Shown here: one piece after another, positions 1-6,867 of the stretch
Layout of the letters: the number at the start of each line of letters is the position of its first letter
How positions within the stretch are numbered: position 1 is the first letter of the stretch
DNA from: Chlorobium sp.
GTDB taxonomy: Bacteria; Bacteroidota; Chlorobiia; Chlorobiales; Chlorobiaceae
DNA: 9,974 bases
Reading direction: 5' to 3'
Assembly (NCBI GenBank): GCA_028278005.1
Contig: JANQFD010000082.1
Location: 1-9,974 of the forward strand
Position numbers and translations under genes: made by a program
The notes under the pieces: generated by a model
What the model was told of the DNA's origin: nothing
Seen by the model: the letters and a program-made list of their open reading frames with translations, nothing else
The model's database searches: none

Positions 1-1407
1 CAGTTCCTCCATCTGCCTTGCAAGATCCTTCCGTGAAAGATTGTACATGTGCACGTAGAAAAGATTGAACATCAGGACCGCGCTCCTGAGGGTCGGTGCT
101 TTTACGGCGCGCTGGAACGCCCTTTTTACCGTAAACACCCGTTCCGTAAGGGATGTATAGCTGGGGATGAACAGGTCTATCGGGATCTTTTTGGGGCGGT
201 AGAGCATCTCCTGCCCCCAGGAAAAACGGAAAGCGTCATGATCGTGGCGATCATGAAGCAATCTCCGTTCATCGGCCAGACGATCAAACACCTCCGTACC
301 CGGAATGGGACGCAGCAGATTGATACCGGGAACATCTATGCCGGTTTCATCCAGAAAAGCCTCTATGGACCGTGTCTGTTCGAGGGTATCTTCATCAAGC
401 CCGTAAATAAAGCTGCCGTAGACACATATTCCCGCAGCACGGATATTGCGGATACATGCTGCCTGTCTATCCGCCGGGTTATGGAACTTGTTGTGCGCCC
501 TGTTGCTCTTTTCGGCAAGACTCTCGATCCCGACAAGCAAGGCTCCGCATCCGGACCGTGAAAAAACATCGAGCAGACGTTCGTTCTCACCAAGCCTGGT
601 TGTTGCCTGGCCGACCCATCTGATGTTCAAAGGGATCAGTTCGTGAAAAAGTTTTTCGGCATAGTCCTCGTCGGCATTGACGGTATCATCGAGAAAAAAG
701 AATATTCTTTTGTCCTTCTCGAGAAAACCTTCAACCTCGCGAACGACATCGGCAATATCCCTGTGTCTCAACTTGTGGCCGTTCAGGACATGGACATTGC
801 AGAAATCGCAACTGTAGGGACACCCCCTGGTTGTCTGTACAACATTCGTCGTAAAATATTGACCGATGTCCAGCGCTTCTTTCCGAACCATTCTGCCTGA
901 CGACAAATCGGGCATCTCCTGTGCACGGTACTCATCTCGCAGCCTCCCCCGCCTCAGATCATCAAGAACCGTATCCCATATTTCGTCGGCTTCCCCGATA
1001 ACAAGTACATCACCGTGAGCACGACACCGTTCGGGAAAAACAGTCACGTACGGCCCCCCCAGAACAACCCTGAACCCTTTTTCCCGCAGTAGCGCGGACA
1101 ACTCGAAGGCCGGTTTTACCGCACCGGTCTGAACACTGATCCCTACGAGATCCCAGTGTCTGTCGAGGGGAAATGTTTCAAAACGCAGATCACAGATATG
1201 CTGCTCGATTCCGGGCTTTTCGACCGAACCGAGAATCATCAGTGAAAGAGGCGGTATGGCAAACTGCGCCCTCTTGATGACCTGTTTGAGCGCACCGTCT
1301 TTCAGATTGCGGAGAAAACCGGAATGTTCCGGTTTTTCAAGCAGCGAAGGGCCGTCAACTCCGCTGTCGGCAGGCACGAAAACAAGGAGTACCGATAGTT
1401 TATCCAT
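1..1407 (-). CDS. B12-binding radical SAM protein (partial, C-terminus beyond left edge)
   Basis: The frame is open from ATG at 1407 to the left edge, giving 469 residues with no stop. Residues about 60-165 resemble a cobalamin-binding domain: a DLVGISV strand near residue 86 and an LGGPYVTVFPE segment with the Gly pair at 117-118. The radical SAM core follows, with the CxxxCxxC motif at Cys196, Cys200 and Cys203, which should hold the 4Fe-4S cluster that cleaves S-adenosylmethionine. Later landmarks are FFLDDTVNAD, GCGALLVGIES and GINLLRPIPGTE. The last residues (FRFSWGQEML, then RPKKIPIDLF) resemble the C-terminal region of HpnP-type B12 radical SAM proteins (DUF4070-like), but this is a weak call. 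Related enzymes include methylases of hopanoids and of bacteriochlorophyll; the substrate here cannot be read. The start overlaps the mutS stop by 8 nt and is preceded by a purine-rich GGAGGGGG, so the two are probably co-transcribed and translationally coupled. Confidence 0.88.
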   Translation of the reverse strand, partial: MDKLSVLLVFVPADSGVDGPSLLEKPEHSGFLRNLKDGALKQVIKRAQFAIPPLSLMILGSVEKPGIEQHICDLRFETFPLDRHWDLVGISVQTGAVKPAFELSALLREKGFRVVLGGPYVTVFPERCRAHGDVLVIGEADEIWDTVLDDLRRGRLRDEYRAQEMPDLSSGRMVRKEALDIGQYFTTNVVQTTRGCPYSCDFCNVHVLNGHKLRHRDIADVVREVEGFLEKDKRIFFFLDDTVNADEDYAEKLFHELIPLNIRWVGQATTRLGENERLLDVFSRSGCGALLVGIESLAEKSNRAHNKFHNPADRQAACIRNIRAAGICVYGSFIYGLDEDTLEQTRSIEAFLDETGIDVPGINLLRPIPGTEVFDRLADERRLLHDRHDHDAFRFSWGQEMLYRPKKIPIDLFIPSYTSLTERVFTVKRAFQRAVKAPTLRSAVLMFNLFYVHMYNLSRKDLARQMEEL

Positions 1408-4045
1408 CCCCCTCCGCATCTCCTGCAAGATCCTGGAGTTTTTTCAGTTCCAGCAGGGCCTCTATCGGTGTCAGGCGGTTGATATCGATCTCGTCTATCG
1501 CCCGCTTCAGCTTCCGCTCCTCTTCTTCAAACAGATAAATCTGACGGGGCTGTCGTTCCCCGACTTCGTTTTGCCGCATGCCTGCCGGAAACTCGACATC
1601 CCTTTTTTCCATACCGGCAAGAATCTCCTTTGCCCGGCTTATCACATCTGCGGGCATGCCGGCCATTTTGGCAACTTCTATACCGTAACTGTTGTCCGTA
1701 GCTCCTCTCACGATTTTTCTCAGAAAAACAACCCTGTCAGCCGTTTCCATAACCGTCGCATTGTAATTACGGATGGTTTCAAAACGATCCTCCAGCTCTG
1801 CGAGCTCGTGATAATGAGTCGCAAAAAGTGTTCTTGCCCGAATGGCGCTATGTATATATTCGCTGATAGCCCATGCAATCGACATACCGTCGTAGGTACT
1901 TGTACCCCTGCCGATTTCATCAAGCAGGATCAGACTGTTTTCCGTAGCATTGTTAAGGATGTTTGCCGCCTCGTTCATCTCGACAAGAAACGTGCTCTCT
2001 CCAGAAGCAAGGTTGTCCGAAGCACCGACTCTCGTAAAGATCCTGTCGACCAGGCCAATCTCGGCAGCCTCGGCCGGCACAAAACAGCCCACCTGGGCAA
2101 GCAGTACTATAAGACCGTTCTGTCGAAGGAAGGAGCTCTTGCCGGCCATGTTGGGGCCGGTGACAATCAGCATGCGCTGCCTCTGGTCCATCGTGCAGTC
2201 GTTAGCCACATACTGTTCGTCAATATCGAGAATCCGCTCCAGTACCGGGTGACGGCCGTTGGTAACCGACAAATTACCATGCTCCTTCACTTCAGGCTTT
2301 ACGTACCGGTATGCTTCTGCGCTGCAGGCAAAGGAATAGAGGCAGTCCAGCTCTGCTATACTGTCGGCGTTTTGCTGGATATCTTTTGCTTCCGAGGCAA
2401 TCCGGGCGCAGAGGTCACGGAACAGCTGCTGTTCGAGCAACTGCCCCTTGTCTTCAGCCGTGAGTATTTTCTCCTCGTATTCTTTCAAAGCCCCAATAGT
2501 ATATCTTTCCGCATTGACCAGCGTTTGTTTTTTCTCATAATAGGACGGAACCTTGTCGCTGTTTGCCCTGCTGACCTCGATGTAATAACCGAACACCTTG
2601 TTGTATTGAACCTTCAGCGACGTGATGCCTGTTTTTTCCCTTTCGTCCTGCTGAATTTCCATCAGGCGGCTTTTGGCATTTGATGAAACCGACCGCAGTT
2701 CATCAAGTTCAGGGCTGTAGCCGGCCAGGATATATCCTCCGTCACGCAACGTAGCTCCGGCTTCAGGGTCTATCGCCTGACCGATCGTCGAGGTGATGTC
2801 GGGAAGCATGCTGAGAGCGTGCACTAATTTCCGAAGCTTCGGACTGCCTGTGTCTTTCAGCAGTTCCTGGAGCAAGGGGAGTTTTTCCAGAGCCGAACCA
2901 AGCGATCGAACCTCCCGGGGCATGCTGCGGAAGGTGGCAATCCTCGAAAGCGCTCTTTCAAGGTCATTGATACCTCCGAGGATTTCTCCAAGCCTTTCTC
3001 TCAATGCACTGTTCCCAACAAGTTCTTCTACCGCACCAAGCCTGAGATGTATCTCCTCTATTTTCTTGAGCGGGTGGAGGAGCCAGCGTCTGAGCAGTCT
3101 TGCTCCCATAGGATTCCGGGTATGATCTATCACCTGCAGAAGACTGCCGTTTATCGATCCGTCCTGCATCGAAGAAATGATCTCCAGATTTCTCTTTGTC
3201 TGCAGATCGAGCGTCATGTGATCCCGGCTGTCTACCAGCGCGATCCTGGTGATATACTGCAAGCGGTTCTGCCGGGTTTCCTCGAGATAGTGCAGAACAA
3301 CCCCTGCTGCCACACGAGCTGCATGTGCGGACTCGATGCCGAATCCTTTGAGCGAATGCGTCTTGAAATGTTTTCCCAGAACCTGCGAAGCGTTCTCTTC
3401 ACTGAACATCCACTCATCAAGAACGGTTACAACTACCTCCGAAGGCAATGCGTCCCGGATCACTTCCCTGAAAGCCTTGTCCTTCGATGAGAGCAGAATC
3501 TCCGAAGGCTGAATCGACTGGAGCATATCGACAACCTGCTCCGGGGGTACATCCGAAATCCTGAACTCTGCAGTCGTAACATCGATAAAAGCTACACCCG
3601 CACGCCTCACACGCCCTTTTTTCAGAAAACATACTGCGGAAAGGTAATTGTTGTGCTTATCATCGAGAAGTTCATCGCTGTAGGTCACCCCGGGCGTCAC
3701 GATATCCGTGATCTCGCGTCTGACAAGGCCTTTTGCTTCCGATGGATCTTCAACCTGATCGCAGACGGTGACCTTGTACCCTTTTTTCACCAGGCGGGCA
3801 ATGTAACCCTCCCGGGCGTGATGAGGAAATCCGGCCATGGGAATTTCTGCAGCCGCACCATTTGACCTGCGGGTCAACACGATGTTGAGGGCCTCGGAAA
3901 CCATCTTTGCATCATCGTAGAACGACTCATAGAAATCCCCGACGCGAAACAGCAGAAGATATTCAGGATAGCGCTTTTTCACCTCGAGATACTGACGCAT
4001 CATCGGTGTTTCACCGGCTTTTTTCCCTCCGCTGACTGCTTTCAT
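1400..4045 (-). CDS. mutS: DNA mismatch repair protein MutS
   Basis: MutS recognises mismatches and small loops as a clamp-like dimer and starts repair with MutL. From ATG at 4045 it has 881 residues, a full-length bacterial MutS. Visible landmarks: the mismatch-reading FYE of GDFYESF (residues 38-40); the core/lever region with MGARLLRRWL; the clamp with KVQYNKVFGYYIEV; Walker A GPNMAGKSS (630-638); the DNLASGESTF signature; Walker B LILLDE (705-710) followed by IGRGTSTYDG; and the THYHE motif (743-747). Walker A reads MAGKSS where many MutS have MGGKST, a conservative change. The frame can extend to TTG at 4084 (13 more residues), but nothing resembling a ribosome site precedes that TTG. 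The ATG at 4045 has AAAAAGG just upstream, and a further ATG pair lies at residues 15-16. The C-terminal LTPIEALLELKKLQ helix is intact. It is upstream gene of the pair with the radical SAM gene. Confidence 0.98.
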   Translation of the reverse strand: MKAVSGGKKAGETPMMRQYLEVKKRYPEYLLLFRVGDFYESFYDDAKMVSEALNIVLTRRSNGAAAEIPMAGFPHHAREGYIARLVKKGYKVTVCDQVEDPSEAKGLVRREITDIVTPGVTYSDELLDDKHNNYLSAVCFLKKGRVRRAGVAFIDVTTAEFRISDVPPEQVVDMLQSIQPSEILLSSKDKAFREVIRDALPSEVVVTVLDEWMFSEENASQVLGKHFKTHSLKGFGIESAHAARVAAGVVLHYLEETRQNRLQYITRIALVDSRDHMTLDLQTKRNLEIISSMQDGSINGSLLQVIDHTRNPMGARLLRRWLLHPLKKIEEIHLRLGAVEELVGNSALRERLGEILGGINDLERALSRIATFRSMPREVRSLGSALEKLPLLQELLKDTGSPKLRKLVHALSMLPDITSTIGQAIDPEAGATLRDGGYILAGYSPELDELRSVSSNAKSRLMEIQQDEREKTGITSLKVQYNKVFGYYIEVSRANSDKVPSYYEKKQTLVNAERYTIGALKEYEEKILTAEDKGQLLEQQLFRDLCARIASEAKDIQQNADSIAELDCLYSFACSAEAYRYVKPEVKEHGNLSVTNGRHPVLERILDIDEQYVANDCTMDQRQRMLIVTGPNMAGKSSFLRQNGLIVLLAQVGCFVPAEAAEIGLVDRIFTRVGASDNLASGESTFLVEMNEAANILNNATENSLILLDEIGRGTSTYDGMSIAWAISEYIHSAIRARTLFATHYHELAELEDRFETIRNYNATVMETADRVVFLRKIVRGATDNSYGIEVAKMAGMPADVISRAKEILAGMEKRDVEFPAGMRQNEVGERQPRQIYLFEEEERKLKRAIDEIDINRLTPIEALLELKKLQDLAGDAEGDG

Positions 4046-4160
4046 TACCTTTTTGCAAACTGTTGAATTACCGCCCTGGTACAATTGATCAAGCTACTTC
4101 AGAACAGCAAAAAAAGCAAGCTTGCCTCCGGCACTCTCCATGATGAACGGCTCGCACGTC

Positions 4161-4190
4161 TTGCTGAACAACCCTGTTTTTTTCTATATT
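4161..4190 (+). promoter_or_regulatory. Putative sigma-70-like promoter for the four-helix membrane protein gene
   Basis: TTGCTG (4161-4166) is separated by 18 nt from TATATT (4185-4190). Transcription would start near 4197, about 33 nt before the ATG at 4230. This supports that ATG over the in-frame TTG at 4122, which would lie upstream of the promoter. The call is from consensus only. A perfect 10-nt palindrome (GCAAGCTTGC, 4116-4125) lies further upstream in the space shared with mutS. Confidence 0.4.
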
Positions 4191-4229
4191 GGAAACCTCT
4201 TTTTCCTTTATCATTTTCATACAACCGTC

Positions 4230-4667
4230 ATGGACTGGCACACTTTACTCCGATTCGTTCACATTACCTCTTTTGCAATCTGGTTCGGGAGCGTCTTTGC
4301 TTCGCTTTTTGTATTGAAAGTCCTCGAGCCGAAACTGACAGGACCATCTGAAGAGGTGGCCGATTTTCCGGGAATCCTGCAGAACTTCATCAAGCTTGAA
4401 ACCAAAGTGGGGGATACCGGCTTTAAAACAGCGGTTGTATCCGGCCTGCTTCTTGCTTTTTTTTACCATGGATGGACCGTCGGCATTCTTGTCAAATCGA
4501 TACTTATTATCCTTCAGGTCGCCCTGACAATGGGATATATTATCAAGGCAATACATCCCCTGAGCTATCCCTGCAGCGGTTCCGACTACCGAAAATGGTA
4601 CAATCTTTTCACAATATCGTTACTGATGTTCGCTTTGGTTCTGGGAGTAACTTTCTTCTTGCTGTAG
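4230..4667 (+). CDS. Small four-helix inner-membrane protein, function unknown
   Basis: The protein has 145 residues from ATG at 4230. Four hydrophobic stretches are visible: about 6-30, 63-82, 84-106 and 124-145, with a polar loop between the first two. The first helix carries FVHITSFAIWFGSVFASLF, including His11, and the third begins with a Lys inside VGILVKSILI. A short membrane protein with RFVH..WFG in helix 1 and a Lys in a later helix is distantly reminiscent of the HemJ/CopD-like group of haem- or metal-related membrane proteins. I cannot show homology, so the product is left as unknown. The frame extends upstream to a TTG at 4122, but that extension has no ribosome site and lies above a plausible promoter. 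It is divergent from mutS, and a repeat element separates it from rplU, so it is probably a single-gene unit. Confidence 0.8.
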   Translation: MDWHTLLRFVHITSFAIWFGSVFASLFVLKVLEPKLTGPSEEVADFPGILQNFIKLETKVGDTGFKTAVVSGLLLAFFYHGWTVGILVKSILIILQVALTMGYIIKAIHPLSYPCSGSDYRKWYNLFTISLLMFALVLGVTFFLL

Positions 4668-4784
4668 GCGACTGCCGAACAGCGTGTTTTTATAGTCAAT
4701 CATCAATCCTTATAGGACTTATAGGGCGCATAACATGTTTTTATATATATGCTCCATCAACCCCTTCGCTATTAGGGCACCTCT

Positions 4785-4927
4785 ACACCTCTATTAATTG
4801 TCGTGAGCGCCTTGAGTACAAGGCGGACGGAGTCCCGATACAATCCGGGATAACTTCAAAGCCGGAGTGTCCCGACAAGGTCGGGACAACGACGTAATCA
4901 TGGTGCATAGCAAATTAATAGAGGTGT
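4785..4927. repeat. MITE-like inverted-repeat element, copy 1
   Basis: A 143-nt non-coding element is bounded by perfect 15-nt terminal inverted repeats: ACACCTCTATTAATT at 4785-4799 and its reverse complement at 4913-4927. The left end has a duplicated ACCTCT, with GGGCACCTCT just outside (4775-4784). Inside are a GCCTTG/CAAGGC hairpin with a 4-nt loop (4809-4824) and a perfect 8-bp hairpin GTCCCGAC-AAG-GTCGGGAC (4869-4887). A shorter relative lies at 5661-5750 and shares both ends and two inner blocks. The terminal repeats and lack of coding capacity suggest a miniature mobile element derived from a DDE transposon. I could not find a clean target-site duplication, so mobility is inferred. 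Confidence 0.75.
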
Positions 4928-4931
4928 CCTT

Positions 4932-4960
4932 TTGAAATAATACCTGAATTACCCTATATT
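4932..4960 (+). promoter_or_regulatory. Sigma-70-like promoter of rplU-rpmA
   Basis: TTGAAA (4932-4937) and TATATT (4955-4960) are separated by exactly 17 nt, close to the sigma-70 consensus. Transcription would start near 4967, giving a leader of about 30 nt before the rplU ATG at 4997. The -35 box begins 5 nt beyond the right terminal repeat of the preceding element. An alternative -10 (TATAAT, 4968-4973) has only a weak -35 partner. Confidence 0.6.
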
Positions 4961-4996
4961 ACGGGCCTATAATTCTTAATATAACATGTGTATATA

Positions 4997-5287
4997 ATGC
5001 CAGCACTGATAGAAATTTCAGACAAGCAGTTCCTGGTTAACGCGGGCGACAAACTTTTCATTCCGCACCAGAGCGCAGAGGTTGGCAATGTCATTGACCT
5101 CGAACCTCTGGCACAGATAGACCAGGACAAGACATCGATCGGACCTTCCGGCAAGGTTCAGCTGAAAGTGCTTGAACACCTCAAGGACGAGAAGGTGATT
5201 GTTTTCAAGAAAAAGCGAAGAAAACGATATCAGAAAAGGAACGGACACCGTCAGTTGATGACCCAGGTCGAAGTGCTCTCCATCTGA
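4997..5287 (+). CDS. rplU: Large ribosomal subunit protein bL21
   Basis: bL21 binds 23S rRNA in the 50S subunit. The protein has 96 residues, slightly short of the usual ~103. It shows the family pattern: an N-terminal strand with ISDKQFLV (where the family has the GKQY-like motif), then GDKLFIP, and a basic C-terminal part with VIVFKKKRRKRYQKRNGHRQ, the L21 signature region with YKRRK/GHRQ. The ATG at 4997 is preferred. The same frame also opens with a GTG at 4988, which would add three residues that the family does not need. No Shine-Dalgarno sequence is visible. rpmA follows after 40 nt, the near-universal rplU-rpmA order, so they form one operon served by the promoter at 4932-4960. Confidence 0.97.
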   Translation: MPALIEISDKQFLVNAGDKLFIPHQSAEVGNVIDLEPLAQIDQDKTSIGPSGKVQLKVLEHLKDEKVIVFKKKRRKRYQKRNGHRQLMTQVEVLSI

Positions 5288-5327
5288 TATGGTCAAGGAT
5301 ACTATTAAACTTTAACCGGTTTTTCTC

Positions 5328-5582
5328 ATGGCTCATAAAAAAGGCGGCGGTTCCACGAAAAACGGCCGCGACAGTAATCCGAAATATCTGGGGGTAAAAG
5401 CCTCGGGAGGCTCACTTGTTTCTGCAGGCTCGATCATCGTTCGCCAGAGAGGCACGGTTTTCAAACCGGGCACCAATGCAGGAATCGGCAGGGATCACTC
5501 AATTTTCGCCCTTGTCGACGGCAAAGTTCATTTCAGAAACGGGCAAAAAAACAAAAAGCATATAGACATTCTGCCCGCTTGA
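5328..5582 (+). CDS. rpmA: Large ribosomal subunit protein bL27
   Basis: bL27 sits near the peptidyl-transferase centre of the 50S subunit, and its N-terminal tail contacts the tRNA. The protein has 84 residues, the usual length. The N-terminus MAHKKGGGSTKNGRDSN is the family hallmark, with no extra leader needing cleavage such as that of Firmicutes bL27. It is followed by LGVKASGG, GSIIVRQRGT, PGTNAGIGRDHSIFAL and VDGKV. It is the second gene of the rplU operon, 40 nt after rplU, and a strong intrinsic terminator lies 40 nt beyond its stop. No Shine-Dalgarno sequence is evident before the ATG. Confidence 0.98.
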   Translation: MAHKKGGGSTKNGRDSNPKYLGVKASGGSLVSAGSIIVRQRGTVFKPGTNAGIGRDHSIFALVDGKVHFRNGQKNKKHIDILPA

Positions 5583-5621
5583 TTGTTTTGCCTCGCAACG
5601 AAATTAAACGTATATTTCAAG

Positions 5622-5651
5622 AGCCGGCCATTTACGGTCGGCTTTTTTTTT
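5622..5651 (+). terminator. Rho-independent terminator of rplU-rpmA
   Basis: AGCCGGCC (5622-5629) pairs with GGTCGGCT (5636-5643) with one G-U pair and a 6-nt loop, followed by an unbroken T run to about 5651. It lies 40 nt after the rpmA stop and closes the operon before the second repeat element. Confidence 0.9.
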
Positions 5652-5660
5652 CTTCATAAA

Positions 5661-5750
5661 GGGACCTCTATTAATTAGTCGTGAGCGCCTTGAATAGAAG
5701 GCAGGACAACGACGTAGTCATGGTGCACAGCAAATAAAGAGAGGCTCCTT
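5661..5750. repeat. MITE-like inverted-repeat element, copy 2 (internally shorter)
   Basis: The left end GGGACCTCTATTAATT (5661-5676) and the block GTCGTGAGCGCCTTGA match copy 1. The right part GGACAACGACGTA, TCATGGTGCA and AGCAAAT also matches, and ends in AGAGAGGCTCCTT (to 5750). The right terminal repeat has diverged, so its ends no longer pair perfectly. Compared with copy 1 it lacks about 59 nt between two GGAC tetranucleotides, including the 8-bp hairpin. It lies between the rpmA terminator and mdh, in the same orientation as copy 1. I see no target-site duplication. Confidence 0.72.
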
Positions 5751-5825
5751 GGAAAAGCCAGAAATTATCGCCATTACCCCTTCCACGGGTAAATATTCAT
5801 ACTGCAGAATTAAACGTTACATGAT

Positions 5826-6758
5826 ATGAAAATTACCGTTATTGGCGCCGGCCATGTAGGGGCTACTGCAGCCTATCGCATTGCAGAACAACAGCTCGCA
5901 AAAAAAGTCGTACTTCTCGACATTGTTGAAGGCATACCTCAGGGAAAGGCACTCGACATGTATGAATCCGGTCCGATAGGACTGTTCGACACTAAGGTCC
6001 AGGGGACCAACAACTACAGCGACACCGCAGATTCCGACATTGTCCTGATCACCGCCGGACTGGCGAGAAAACCAGGCATGTCACGCGAAGACCTGCTCAT
6101 GAAGAACGCCACGATCGTCAAAGAGGTCACCGACCAGGTTATGGCGCACTCCAGTAACCCGTTCATCATCATGGTTTCCAACCCGCTCGACATCATGACC
6201 CATGTCGGCTACGTCAGAAGCAAGCTGCCGAAAGAGAAGGTGATCGGCATGGCAGGCGTCCTCGATTCCGCTCGCTTCAGATCGTTTATCGCTGAAGAGC
6301 TGAATGTCTCGATGCAGGATATCAATGCTTTCGTACTCGGGGGGCATGGCGATTCGATGGTACCGGTAGTCAAGTATACCAGCGTGGCCGGAATCCCGCT
6401 TACCGAACTCATGGCGCAGGAGAAAATCGATCAGCTCGTCGAAAGAACCCGTAAAGGCGGGGCGGAAATCGTCAACTATCTTAAAAACGGTTCGGCGTAT
6501 TATGCTCCGGCCGCATCGGCTGTCGAAATGATCGATACCATTGTAAACGACCGCAAACGCATCCTCCCCTGTTCGGTGCTTCTTGAAGGCCAATACAACA
6601 TCAACAACATCTTTATCGGCGCACCTGTAAAACTTGGTAAAGAGGGTGTTGAACAGATACTGGAAATCAATCTTGACGAACCGGAGCTTGAAGCGCTGCA
6701 GAAATCCGCGGCAATTGTGGAGGAAAATTGCAATGCCCTCTCCACTCTCCTTGCCTGA
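5826..6758 (+). CDS. mdh: NAD-dependent malate dehydrogenase (LDH-like)
   Basis: It interconverts malate and oxaloacetate in the cytoplasm; in green sulfur bacteria this step belongs to the reductive TCA cycle. The protein has 310 residues, the normal length. The Rossmann motif GAGHVG is at residues 7-12, and Asp32 after VVLL favours NAD over NADP. The mobile loop ARKPGMSR carries Arg81 and Arg87; Arg81 at this place marks malate rather than lactate dehydrogenase. VSNPLD contains Asn119. The catalytic set is Asp147, Arg150 and His174 (in GGHGDSMVP). The sequence is of the LDH-like MDH type known from Chlorobium. The ATG at 5826 is preferred because the nearby ATG at 5821 meets a stop at once. 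It is flanked by repeat copy 2 upstream and a terminator downstream, so it is monocistronic. No Shine-Dalgarno sequence is seen. Confidence 0.98.
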   Translation: MKITVIGAGHVGATAAYRIAEQQLAKKVVLLDIVEGIPQGKALDMYESGPIGLFDTKVQGTNNYSDTADSDIVLITAGLARKPGMSREDLLMKNATIVKEVTDQVMAHSSNPFIIMVSNPLDIMTHVGYVRSKLPKEKVIGMAGVLDSARFRSFIAEELNVSMQDINAFVLGGHGDSMVPVVKYTSVAGIPLTELMAQEKIDQLVERTRKGGAEIVNYLKNGSAYYAPAASAVEMIDTIVNDRKRILPCSVLLEGQYNINNIFIGAPVKLGKEGVEQILEINLDEPELEALQKSAAIVEENCNALSTLLA

Positions 6759-6782
6759 CAACGAAATCCGCATGACAAAAAT

Positions 6783-6818
6783 AAAAAAGCGTCCCGAGAA
6801 ATCGAGACGCTTTTTTTT
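6783..6818 (+). terminator. Rho-independent terminator of mdh
   Basis: GCGTC (6789-6793) pairs with GACGC (6806-6810), extended inward by CGA/TCG across one C-A mismatch and closed by a GAAA tetraloop (6798-6801). An A run (6783-6788) precedes the stem and eight Ts (6811-6818) follow, so it could act in both directions. It begins 24 nt after the mdh stop. Confidence 0.88.
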
Positions 6819-6820
6819 AT

Positions 6821-6867
6821 GAACAGGTGTCCCCCATTACACCTGTTCAACCTCACGGGCGTGAGGT
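6821..6867. repeat. Two consecutive perfect inverted repeats after the mdh terminator
   Basis: GAACAGGTGT (6821-6830) is perfectly complementary to ACACCTGTTC (6839-6848), with an 8-nt loop. One nucleotide later ACCTCAC (6850-6856) pairs perfectly with GTGAGGT (6861-6867) around a GGGC loop. Neither is followed by a T run, so they are not typical intrinsic terminators. Role unknown; mRNA 3'-end protection or a palindromic interspersed repeat are possible. Confidence 0.7.

Larger units (their letters stand above)
4668..4996. other. 329-nt gene-free stretch between the membrane protein gene and rplU
   Basis: It holds no convincing coding frame; frames that cross it start inside the membrane protein gene out of phase. 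From left to right it contains an AT-rich segment with a near-tandem CTTATAGG (about 4709-4727), the inverted-repeat element at 4785-4927, and the rplU promoter at 4932-4960. I saw no clear intrinsic terminator for the membrane protein gene. Confidence 0.7.

Noticed and set aside
49..900. Several plus-strand open frames of 66-170 codons at the left edge
   Set aside because: They are antisense to the radical SAM gene, whose Cys motif and domain order are clear.
1256..2683. 475-codon plus-strand open frame
   Set aside because: It lies antisense to the unmistakable mutS and radical SAM frames and has no recognisable domains; it is a shadow frame.
4046..4084. TTG start at 4084 for mutS
   Set aside because: No ribosome site precedes it, and the extra 13 residues are not typical of MutS N-termini; ATG at 4045 was preferred, but this is not certain.
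4122..4229. TTG start at 4122 for the membrane protein
   Set aside because: It would lie upstream of the plausible promoter at 4161-4190 and adds a poorly structured N-terminus before the natural first helix.
4709..4727. Tandem CTTATAGG as a CRISPR-like or regulatory repeat
   Set aside because: There are only two units with no spacer structure; too little to support a function.
4785..4927. Complete insertion sequence at the repeat element
   Set aside because: At 143 nt with no transposase frame, it cannot be autonomous; only a miniature derivative is supportable.
5612..5617. TATATT as a promoter after rpmA
   Set aside because: It lies immediately before the intrinsic terminator and has no good -35 box, so a productive transcript is unlikely.
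6081..6773. 230-codon minus-strand open frame
   Set aside because: It is antisense to mdh, whose catalytic residues are all present; the composition gives no domain.
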